Assembly: GCA_964398055.1 (NCBI GenBank)
Contig: CAYNLK010000012.1
Span: 62,001 to 126,000 of the forward strand
From: CAYNLK01 sp964398055
Lineage (GTDB): Bacteria > Chloroflexota > Anaerolineae > 4572-78 > J111
DNA length: 64,000 bases
Direction: 5' to 3'
The position numbers and the translations under genes were made by a program. Within the stretch, counting starts at the first letter, position 1. Each line of letters opens with the position of its first letter. The notes beneath the pieces were generated by a model. The model saw only the letters and a program-made list of their open reading frames with translations. It was not told the origin of the DNA and made no database searches. Positions 15,411 through 25,300 of this stretch are shown piece by piece.

Positions 15411-17264
15411 CTACAACTGTTCCTTCAAATCCTCGGCGGCGCGGCGATTCATACCCGGCACCGCGGCCAATTCCTCCAGGCTGGCCTGGCGGATGGCCTC
15501 GATGGAGCCGAACTTTTTGAGCAAAGCCTGGCGGCGTTTGGGGCCAATGCCTTCGACCTCGTCCAGGCTGGAGCGGATGGCGCTCTTGCCCCGCAGATTG
15601 CGGTGATAGGTCACCCCAAAACGGTGCGCTTCGTCGCGAATGCGCTGGATCAGGAAGAGAGCCGGGGAGTTCGGCGGCAGCAGCACCGGCTCGGCCTGGC
15701 CGGGCAAAAAAATCTCCTCCTCTCGCTTGGCCAACCCCACGATCGGGATGGCGTCGCGCAGCTCAAACTCGTCCAGCACCTCCAGGGCCGCGTTCAACTG
15801 GCCCTTGCCGCCGTCGATGATGACCAGATTGGGAATGAGCGCCCAGCTATTTTCCTTGTCACTCCTGGTTGGGTCGCGGTAACCCTCGTCAGACAGCCGC
15901 TTGAAGCGGCGGCGCAGCATCTCCTGCATGCTGGCGAAATCATCCTGCCCCTTGACCGACTGGATTTTGAAGCGGCGGTAGTCGCTTTTACGGGCCACCC
16001 CTTTGGCAAAAACCACCATCGCCCCGACCGTGTTCGTGCCCTGCAAGGTGCTGATATCGTAACACTCGATCCGCAGCGGCGGTTCCGGCAAATCGAGCGC
16101 CTGCTGTAGCTCGGTTAGCCCTTCGGTCTGCTTGCTCTCGTCGGCGGCCCAGCGCGCCCGCAGGTGGGTCAGGGTTTCGGCGGCATTTTGGGCGGCCATT
16201 TCCAGCAGCTCTTTTTGCTTGCCCCGCCGCGGCACTTTGAGGGCCACGTCAGCGCCCCGCTTGCTTTTGAGCCAGTCGCGAATGATCATCAACTCATCGA
16301 CTTCCTGCGGCAGCAAAATCTGGGGCGGCACCGTGGCCGCCTGGTCATAAAACTGCTTTAAAAAGGAAGCCATAATCTCCGGGTCGGCCTCGTCGGCCGT
16401 GCCTTCCAGCACAAAGTAATCCCGACCGACCAGTTTACCGCCCCGAATGAAGAAAACCTGCACGCAGGCGTCGCCGTCAGCCCGGGCAAAGGCGACCACA
16501 TCCTCATCCAGCGTGCCGGCGTTGACCACCTTCTGCTTTTCGACCACCTGGTCGATGGCTTTGATCTGGTCGCGCAGTTGAGCCGCCTTTTCAAAATCCA
16601 GATTTTCGGCCGCCTGTTCCATTTGCCGGCGCAGGTCGGCCACCACTGGCTCGATGTGGCCGTCGAGGAAGTCGCACAGATTGTCGATGATCTGCCGGTA
16701 CTCGGCCTGGTTGACCACGCCGATGCAGGGCGCGGCGCAACGGCCGATGTGGTAGTAGAGGCAGGCCCGCTCGTCCTGGCCGGTGATGGTCCGGGTGCAG
16801 GTGAGGTAGGGAAAAATCTTGCGGACCAGATCAAGGGTTTGGTAGGCGGCCCAGGCGGCGGTGTAGGGACCAAAGTAGCGGGCGCCGTCGTTTTGCAGGC
16901 GGCGGGTGGTGGTCACCCGGGGGAAAGGGTCCTGCCAGTGGACCTTGATGTAGGGGTAGCGCTTGTCGTCCTTCAGCCGGACGTTGAAGCGGGGCTGGTG
17001 CTTTTTAATGAGGGTGTTTTCCAGCAGCAGCGCCTCCAACTCGCTATCGGCCACAATGAACTCGATGTCGGCGATCTCTTCGACCAGCCGCCTGGTTTTG
17101 GGACTGCCGACAGTAGCCGACTTGTGGAAATAGGAGCGCACCCGGCTGCGCAGATTGACGGCCTTGCCCACGTAGATGACCTTGCCCTGGCCGTTTTTGT
17201 GCATGTAAACGCCCGGTTTGGCCGGTAAATTATTGAGAATCTCTTTGAGTTTTGCCTCAGCCAT
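15411..17264 (-). CDS. uvrC: Excinuclease ABC subunit C (UvrC)
   Basis: UvrC makes the two incisions flanking a DNA lesion in nucleotide excision repair with UvrA and UvrB. The 617-residue protein has all expected parts: a GIY-YIG nuclease at the N-terminus (K-P-G-V-Y-M-H-K and I-Y-V-G-K-A-x-N-L-R-x-R-V), a UVR helical hairpin that binds UvrB (about 205-240), the RNase H-like endonuclease domain with C-Y-D-I-S and I-D-G-G-K-G-Q, and tandem HhH motifs at the end (V-E-G-I-G-P-K-R-R and V-P-G-M-N-R). The ATG at 17264 follows an AT-rich gap shared with the divergent selenoprotein gene. It is the first gene of a three-gene minus-strand operon. Confidence 0.97.
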   Translation of the reverse strand: MAEAKLKEILNNLPAKPGVYMHKNGQGKVIYVGKAVNLRSRVRSYFHKSATVGSPKTRRLVEEIADIEFIVADSELEALLLENTLIKKHQPRFNVRLKDDKRYPYIKVHWQDPFPRVTTTRRLQNDGARYFGPYTAAWAAYQTLDLVRKIFPYLTCTRTITGQDERACLYYHIGRCAAPCIGVVNQAEYRQIIDNLCDFLDGHIEPVVADLRRQMEQAAENLDFEKAAQLRDQIKAIDQVVEKQKVVNAGTLDEDVVAFARADGDACVQVFFIRGGKLVGRDYFVLEGTADEADPEIMASFLKQFYDQAATVPPQILLPQEVDELMIIRDWLKSKRGADVALKVPRRGKQKELLEMAAQNAAETLTHLRARWAADESKQTEGLTELQQALDLPEPPLRIECYDISTLQGTNTVGAMVVFAKGVARKSDYRRFKIQSVKGQDDFASMQEMLRRRFKRLSDEGYRDPTRSDKENSWALIPNLVIIDGGKGQLNAALEVLDEFELRDAIPIVGLAKREEEIFLPGQAEPVLLPPNSPALFLIQRIRDEAHRFGVTYHRNLRGKSAIRSSLDEVEGIGPKRRQALLKKFGSIEAIRQASLEELAAVPGMNRRAAEDLKEQL

Positions 17265-17361
17265 AACGCCGATATTTTACCACAAATGGGGATAGGAAAA
17301 AATACCCATTCCGTGGTGGTAAAACAGGTATAATTTTAAGGTACTTATGGGTAGCTCTGGT

Positions 17362-17405
17362 TGTGACTTTGGTCACTAGTATTTTTATTATCTCTACATT
17401 ATACT
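17362..17405 (+). promoter_or_regulatory. CRP/FNR-type operator and -10 box ahead of the selenoprotein fusion
   Basis: TGTGA-N6-TCACT (17362-17377) closely matches the CRP-family consensus TGTGA-N6-TCACA. A -10 like TATACT follows at 17400-17405, with no good -35 at 17 bases. If transcription starts 6-7 bases after the -10, the operator centre is near -42, the class II activator position. This suggests a CRP/FNR-family activator switches on the gene at 17530. The start site is predicted, not known. Confidence 0.45.
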
Positions 17406-17529
17406 GAGGTTATCTTGGGGTCTTAGTCGTTAAAAAGGCTATTGAAAACTCCTCTGCTGCAAGCCATTAGGTTGAGAGCAATTGCTTTATTGGTCGCCAA
17501 GATCAAAAGGGTAGCCTGGATAAAGGTTT

Positions 17530-19254
17530 ATGTTCAAAAAGCGATTTCAATTAATCGCCGTTGGGCTTGGGTTGGCTCTGCTGGCCGTTGCCGGGTTGTT
17601 GCTGGTATTTGGCCGCCTGGCCGCCCCAACTGGGTCAGTGGCCAGGAGCGATTTGGCTCCACCATCAGTAGCCCCGCCGGAGTCCGGGCAGGCTGCTGTC
17701 ACCCCGAACGATAGCCCAACAACTGAGTCTCCCCCGCCTAAGCAGAAACAAATTCCTGCTGCGGCCGATATCCAAGCAGCGGATATTATCGCTACGGTCA
17801 ATGATGAAATCATCACCCGGCCGGCCTGGCAGCAGGCGATTCGCCTGGATGTGGTTATGAGCCGGCTGGCGGGGCAACCAATCCCTTCGGCGGAAGAAAC
17901 GCTGGATCGGCTGGTCAATGAGATTATTGTGCTGGCTGCTGCGCCGGATGTTCAACCCTCAACAGGGGCCGAAGTGGAAGCCAGAATTGCCGCTTTGCAG
18001 GCCAATTGGCAGGTGAATAATGAGGCAGTGGCCGCCGTTTTGGTGGAAGCCGGTTTGACCAGGGACGACATGACCGACCGGGTCGCCCGGCTGATGCAGG
18101 TAGAAGCTGCCCTGGCCGAGTTATCCACCCAAGAAACTGATTTGAACGGCTGGCTGGTCCAGGCCCGCGCCCGCGCTGAGATTGGCCTCTATCGTGCGTT
18201 GGTGAATAATTCGGAAGCTAATGGGGCAGGGCAGGGGGGCAAGGAAGCAGAGGAGCAAGGGGGCAGAGGAGCAGGGGAGCAACAAGAAGTGAACAGCACA
18301 CCCTTGCCCCCCAGCCCCCTTGCTCCCCAGCCGACTTTGGCCCCGCCGCCTGAGTTGTCTATTGCGCCCTACCCTGAGAACGCCGCGCCCGATTTTACGC
18401 TGGCTCAACTTAACGGCGTCCCACTTACCCTGAGCGATTTTCGGGGCAAACCGGTCTTGCTTAACTTTTGGGCCAGTTGGTGCCCGCCCTGTCGCCGGGA
18501 GCTGCCGGCCTTACAGTCTGCCTACGCCAAGTATGGCGACAATATCGGCTTTGTAGCCGTCGATGTCAAAGAAGATCCCGGCACGGCCGCAGCTTTTGTC
18601 CGGGAGATGGGCCTGACTTTTCCAGTTGCTCTTGATCTGGACGGACAGGTCAGCGACATGATTTACGAAGTCCGGGGTATCCCCACCACCATTTTTGTCG
18701 ATGCCCAGGGCGTGGTGGTCGCCCGCCACGTCGGTCCGCTGGATGAGGCGGCTATTGATACTTACCTGGCCCCCTTGCTTGAAACCGCTCAACACCAATC
18801 CTCGCCGCCAACCAATCTGGCCCCCCCTTTCACCCTCACTGCGGCCGGCGGCCAGACTATCTCTCTGAGCGATTACCGGGACAAAAATAACCTTGTTCTG
18901 GTTTTCTACCGTGGCCAGACCTGAGGTCCCTGTCGCCAGCAGATCGTCGATCTGCACAGCCACTATGAGGAGCTGCAAGCGCGCCGGGCCGAAGTGCTGG
19001 CCATCGCCGTGCATAACCTGGACCGCGCCGAGCTGGTGGCCCGCGTCAGCGGCGTCCCGTTCCCCTTGCTGGCCGACCCGGACCATACCGTGGCCGAGGC
19101 ATACGGCGTGTACAACCTGCTGGGCGATGGCATTGCTACGCCTTCGGTCTTTATCATTGATAAAACCGGCCGCATCGTCTGGTCCTATATCGGCCAGAGC
19201 AGCGATGACCGGGTCACCGGGCAAACGATTTTGGATAATCTGCCGGCATCCTGA
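17530..19254 (+). CDS. Membrane-anchored SurA_N-TlpA-peroxiredoxin fusion with selenocysteine (UGPC)
   Basis: This reading frame gives 574 residues if the in-frame TGA at 18922-18924 (residue 465) is read as selenocysteine. Order: signal anchor (about 7-28); Pro/Ser-rich linker; SurA_N-like chaperone region (about 84-231) without a rotamase domain; low-complexity linker; TlpA/ResA-like thioredoxin domain with W-C318-P-P-C321 and a cis-Pro G-I-P-T-T motif; then a second peroxiredoxin-like domain. In that last domain the segment is L-V-F-Y-R-G-Q-T-[TGA]-G-P-C-R-Q-Q, so the TGA occupies the first position of a C-x-x-C-type site (U465, C468). After it the frame continues for 110 clean codons with normal AhpC/TSA motifs (P-F-P-L-L-A-D-P, T-P-S-V-F-I-I-D). 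The anchor places the domains outside the membrane, suggesting extracytoplasmic thiol or peroxide chemistry. A nonsense mutation is the alternative. Confidence 0.9.
18222..18336. repeat. In-frame purine/pyrimidine repeat in the selenoprotein linker
   Basis: GGAGCAAGGGGGC (18252-18264) and GCCCCCTTGCTCC (18314-18326) are perfect inverted arms inside a run of GGGGCAGAGGAGC-like units. It encodes a G/E/Q-rich then P/L-rich linker between the SurA_N-like and TlpA domains. The sequence resembles dispersed intergenic repeats and looks like an in-frame insertion. Confidence 0.55.
18922..18955 (+). promoter_or_regulatory. Sec UGA codon with strong candidate bSECIS hairpin
   Basis: The recoded TGA is at 18922-18924. 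GCAGATC (18939-18945) and GATCTGC (18949-18955) form a perfect 7-bp stem with loop GUC (18946-18948). The loop starts 21 bases after the UGA, inside the 16-37 base range of bacterial SECIS elements, and begins with the expected G. E. coli fdhF has a comparable short stem with a GGUC loop. Confidence 0.75.
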
Positions 19255-19350
19255 AATCCGAAAATTGCTACCCAACGGCGCCGGCTCATCTTAAGTTGTT
19301 AATCCCATTTAAATGCAAAGTTCTCTGGGGGGAGACTGGCTGAGGTCATT

Positions 19351-22300
19351 ATGTTGCCACATTCAACTCGACATAAAACTTGTTCAGTTATCGGTTTGCT
19401 GAGCCTGCTCTTCAACCTGGTATTGCCCATTGCGCCTGCGGCGCAGGCGATGACCGAACCCCCGGCGACTGCCGCCGCGCTCCATCCGGCCCCGCAGCCG
19501 CTGCTGGTCGATCAGGCCGCTCCCATCACCCCGCTAGATCCGCTAGATCGCACCCCGGCAGCTGTTTTACCGGCCTGGTTCAAACCCTCGGCCGCGCCTG
19601 ATTTGGCCGCAACCGCCGGTTTGACCCTGGCCGCACCGGCCTTCCTCCCGGCGGCGCCTCAAAGGCGGAGTATAACACCTGGTTCAGTTACGCCGGTTCT
19701 ACCGGCCTGGTTTGATCGAGCCGGTCAGGATAGCGTGCAGCCGGGGAACAAGGAAACAGGGGTTTTGCCGGCCTGGTTTAGCGAGTCTAAACCTGACAAT
19801 GGCCAACCTTCAACCTTCGACCTTCAGCCCACAGCCTTCAGCCTACCCCCCAACACCCCTCCTCTCCGCCCCCTGGCCGACCCCATTCCGCAACTATCTA
19901 TGGAAGTTTTTGCCCCGGCTAACGTCAGCGCCGGCGATGAAGCCGTGGGCGGTAATACTTATACCGTCACCGTCCGCAACGGCAGCCCCGGCACACCGGC
20001 CTTGAATTTCTATCTGCAAGCCACCATTCCGGCCACCGGCTTTACCTATATTGACGGTTCCGCCAGCCTGGTCAGCTCGATCTCCGGCACACTGACCGTA
20101 ACCGATACCAGCGCCGGTTTGCTGGTCACCTGGCAGCCTCCGGCCGGTTTCAGTCTGGCCCCTGGCGAGGTGGTCACCTTGACCTTCCGCCTGACCACCG
20201 ACGGCAGCGCCGTTTCCGGCCAGCGTTTGGACGTGAACGCAATCTACGAGAATCCGCTGGGTGATCAGGAAAGCCTCAACGCCGGACAGAATATCCGGGT
20301 GGGGCGAGGCAACCTGGTCATCAGTAAAAGCCCTTCCATTCAGGATGCCACCCTGGGTGATGAGATATCGTGGGAAATCGTCGTCGCCAATACCGGTTTG
20401 GGTGATGTTTACGAGACGATAATCACCGATGTTTTTGGGGCCGGCTACAGCAACACCGATGATAGTGAGCTGGCGCCCATTCCCCTGCTGGCTATCGGTC
20501 AGCGGCAAACATTCAACGTAACGGCCACGGTCAATTCCTGCACCGATTTGACCAACGTAGCCGAAGCTTCCTGGAGTATCGGCAATGAAGAAAACCGCAC
20601 CGGGCAGATTCTGGGCACCCGGACCAACCCCGTCTCCGATACCACCGATGTGGCTTATCTCCTGACCAGCCCGGACGTAAGTGTGACCGCCTCCGGTGAT
20701 ATCGATATTCCCTACTGCGGCGCGGCCGCTGCGCAGCCAATCCAGGTGGTGGTCAGCAATGCGCCCGGCGCCGGGGCCGCCGGTAACCTGACTCTCCAGA
20801 GCAACCTCCACAGCCTGGGTTTTGACGTTGGCCCTGCCGCCGGCTGGGCCTACAACCCGTCCACCGGCCTCTTTACTTACCAGGCCAACGACGGTCGCCT
20901 GGACCCGGCTACCGCTGCAACCCTGGCTGTTGTGGTTACCCCCACCCTCGACCTCTGCGCCGGCAGTTTTAGCCAGGATATCGATTTTGAAGCCCGCTAC
21001 ACCAACGGCTGTAACCTGGATTTTACCGGTCCAGCCGACAGCGTCCGCTACAGTTACGCTACTTCCGGCAGCCTCGAACCGACCCTGAGTGTCAGCAAGT
21101 CGGCCGATCGTGAAACCACTTATACCGGCGACACGGTTGAGTTTACGCTTACATTCAACGCCGCCAACGTCGAGAATATGGCCGGCGACATCGTTATTAC
21201 CGACAATGTGCCGGCCAGTTTTGCTAACCTTACGGTTGCCTCCGGGCCGACGGTTGGGTCGGTCAGTCTCATCGGCAATCAAATTGTCTGGACGGTTTCC
21301 CGCAGCGCCGCCGGCGAAATGAACGGTTCATTGTCTTTTCAAGCCGATGTTGTCAATGACCCGGGCGTGTGCGGGGCCAACAGTACCGTCGCCAACCGGG
21401 CCGAGGCCACAGTCGCTAATGGCTGCCCCACCTGCCCCGATCTCACCGCCGGCAGTTCGGTTGACGTCATCATTCAAAATTCACCAATTGGCAGTCCGGG
21501 CGGCTCGGTGACGCCCCATGTTGAGGTCTGCGGCAGTAGTTTTACCATCAGCTACACCTACCAGGTTTCTATCACTACCTGGAACGGCGTCATCTTTACC
21601 GACACCCTGGGCACACGCGATCTGCCGCCCGGTAGTCTTAACTATGTTGCCAACTCGCTCCAGGTGGAAGTGGATGGCGTAAACCAAACTACCAATATTA
21701 CGATTACTCAAACCAACCCGCAGTTGGTGTTGGATTTCGGCAGTCTGACCGATCCATCTACCCCAACGGTTAGCGCGATTACCGTAACCTACAATCTCAC
21801 TGCCGATAACAGCTTTTTGGATAACAATCCTCAAAATAGAATCTTCAACTGGTCCGAGTTCACTGTGCCGGGTGCAGGCAGCGACGCCTGTCTGGGCGAC
21901 GACACCTTCTATCAAGGCGTCTGGATCGATTTGCAGCGGGCCGATTTGCAGCCTGTTATCTCGCCCCAGAGTTTTGACGGCTGCCGGATCGTCCCGGTCA
22001 CGCTGACCGTAGCCGACCCAGATTATCTGTCACAAGGTTTAACCGCCACCAATGTAGTCGTCGCCTTTCAGGCCGATCCGGCCGAAATTGCTACGGTCGA
22101 TCTGGGCGCTATCACCTACGGCGATGGCTTTGCCGGCGGGCCAACCAGCGGCCCGGTTCTGAGCGGCACGAATACCGTCGTCTGGACTTTTGCCAACGGC
22201 TTTGCGCCCGGTAACGACCAGGGCACGATCAACTTCGACTTGCAACGCGGCTGCGGCGCCGGGCCGCTGAACAGCACGGTCACTTTTGCCGATCGCTGTG

Positions 22301-25300
22301 GGATTAGCCACACCAATACCGGCAGCGCCGCCCAGCCGCCGCGCCTGCCCAATCTGGTGTTGTTCGTTACTCCCGATACCTATATGGTCAACGAGCGCAC
22401 CGCCCGCTGGCGAGCCTACGTGACCAATATCGGCGACGCCGCGGCCACGACGGCGATAATTACCAATATTTTTGGTAGCGGCATTCGTTTTATCAGCGAG
22501 ACCCACACCACCCCCGGCGCTTCCAGCCTGACCTTACTTACGGCGCCGCCCTTCGATCCGGGCGAAGATATTGTTTGGGAATTGACCAACCTGGCCCCCG
22601 GTGAACAAATCCGCATCGACTTCTTTGCCGAGGTGGTCAGTTGTGGTGGGGTGGAAAGCACAGTGCAGTTGACCGCCGACTGCCTGGGCCAGCAATGTTC
22701 GCTGTTTCAGGAAAAGACATTGCGTTTCATTCAGCCTGAGCCGGATATCCGCTCCTCCAACGACCAGACCGCCGACCTGCCCCTTTGTTCTACCGGCGAG
22801 GTGCTGCTCCGGGTCAAGAATGCCTCGGCTTCGTCCCACATCTACAACATGGTCATTTCTGAAACCATTTCGGCGATGAGTTACGTATCCGGTTCAACGA
22901 TTATGACTGTGGAGGATGCCAACGGCGACCCCATTCCCGGCTTGATTGACGTACCTTTTGAGCCGGTCACTTCCACCGTGCCGGGCGGTACGCTGCTGCG
23001 CTGGGGTCTGGATATCCCCGGCCTGAACCCCACTCAGACTCAAATTTTAGCCGACCGTGGCCCGGAAGAAACCATCGACATCCGCTTCACCGTCCAAACC
23101 AGTTGTACCTCGCCTGACTTGAACCGGGTGCAGGCCACCGCCGCCGGTGAAGAACCCTGCGGCGATTTCTTCTTCCGCATCGAGAGCGCCGAAACACTCA
23201 ACACCATCGAGCCGGATATTACCCTGACCAAAGTGGGCCGCAACCTGACCACCGGCAGCAGCTTTGCCGAGCTTGTCTACGGCGAGCCGGGCGACCAGAT
23301 CGAATGGCGGGTAACGGCCGTCAATGCGATTGGGGCTTACATTGCCCAAAATGTCGTCGTCACCGATACGTTACCCGGCGATGTCAGCCTGATCTCCTAT
23401 AATGTGACCGGTGGAACGGCCGGTGATGACGGCAGCCGGGTGATCTGGGATTTGGGCAACCTGCCGGCCGACGGCAACAATCAAACCCTGACTATTTTGA
23501 CCACCATCCCCACGGACGGCAGCGCCATCTGCAACATCGACAGCGTCAACCAGGCCGAATTGACCTACGGCTGTGATGATGGCTGCCTGGTGCAGCCGCC
23601 GGAAAGGGCCCTGGCGACCCTACGCCAGCAGCCCAACCTCACTCTCAACATTCCCGGCAGCGCCAGCATGAACGTTTGTGGTGGGGAAATGACGATTATT
23701 CTGCTCAACAGCGGCGCGACCGCCTATAATGTGATTTTAACCGACACCCTGCCAACCGGCTATGAATTTGACTTTCCTGTTGAAACCCCGCCCGGCGCTG
23801 CAACTTCTCCCACCGCCGGCGATACTACCCTGCTCTGGCAATGGCCCGGCCTGGCTGCCGGAACGCACACCATTCGCTTCAATATTCGTCAAAGCGCCAC
23901 CGGCGGGGAGTTCTGCGCCTCGCCCGGCACGGCGCCCAATAATGTGGCCGTTGAGTACCGGGATAACGGTCTTTGCGCCGCGCCGGTAACCCACACCGGC
24001 AGCGCTGCCACCAGTATCACCTTCAACGCCCCCAACCTGCAAATCAGCAAAAGCCCGGCCTTCCAGGTGGCCGGCGTCGGTGAGACTATTACCTGGACCG
24101 TTACTGTTAACAATATCGGTAGCGGCAGCGCCTCCGGCGTGGTTGTTACCGATACGGCCGGCAGCCAATTTGAAAACCTGACCCACGTTAGCAACTCCAC
24201 CGGGGTCACGGCCAATCCTATCGGCACCGGTACATTCACCTGGGCCGTCGGGGCTATCCCGGCCGGCGGCAGTTGGCTGGTCATCCTGACCGCGGTGCTG
24301 ACCGACAGCGGCGATAACCGCAACCTGGCCGAAGTTTCGGCCGACTGCGCCACGGGCTGTACTACCAACGTGGCCTCAGACACGGCCTACGTTAGCCTGC
24401 TCGATGTTTTTCAAAAGACTCCGGACATTCAAACCGGTACTATCGGCAGCTTGGTTACATTCGACTTCCTGGCCACGATGTCGGACATCGACGGCGATTA
24501 TCGAAATATCATTTTGACCGACACGCTGCCTACCGGCCTGGGCTACGTCGGCGCCGTTTTGACCTACACCGCCGATGTCGACGGCGGCGGGTCGCCGACC
24601 GCTGCTCTGCCCTCCGCCAACCCCGGCCAATACAACTCCGGCGCCGTCGTCTGGAACCTGGGTAACTTGCCCGGCGCGATTGAGATCGAGGGCGTCATCA
24701 CCGCCGTCATTCAAAACAACCCGGTCAACTACGACGGCGCCCGCCGCGCCAACCAACTGCGGCTGACCTATCTTCAGGATGGTTCGCCCTACCTCTTCAC
24801 CGACACGGCCGACGTGGATATCGTCGAGCCGATATTGCATTTGGGTAAATCCTACCTGACGGAGTCCGGTTGCCCGGCTGAGTTGCTGACTTATAACTTT
24901 AATAATTTAAGCAGTAGTGGGTGGTTTGCGCTTGGCACTTGGACTGTTACACCCGAAGGGTATTTTCAAAATACCAGTACTATAGCCAATCGCCGAGCTT
25001 TTATAGGTACTTCTACTTGGACAGATTACAGCTTTAGTTTCATGATGCGCACCTCCGATCCGACTGGTTCGATGGGCGGATATGTGCGCCAAAACAGTAC
25101 TGGTACAGCGGATACCGGTTATTTATTCCGCTGGTCTGATACACAAATGCAGTTGGAGTTACGTAGCGCCGGTACCGTTCTGGCTACATCCCCCGGTGGC
25201 TATCAGATCAATCGTTGGTATCACGTTGAAATTCGAGTAACCGGAAGTTTAATTGAGGTATTGGTAGATGGGGTGCGCCGTTTATCGGCTGCCAATACCA

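Noticed and set aside
17442..17714. Short frame just upstream of and overlapping the selenoprotein start
   Set aside because: It overlaps the signal-anchor region in another frame, lacks a ribosome site and resembles no protein.
236..19254. TGA read as tryptophan (alternative genetic code)
   Set aside because: Several genes here end at TGA (for example 19252-19254, 62617-62619 and 911-913) and Trp is coded by TGG throughout; the two in-frame TGAs align with Cys, not Trp.
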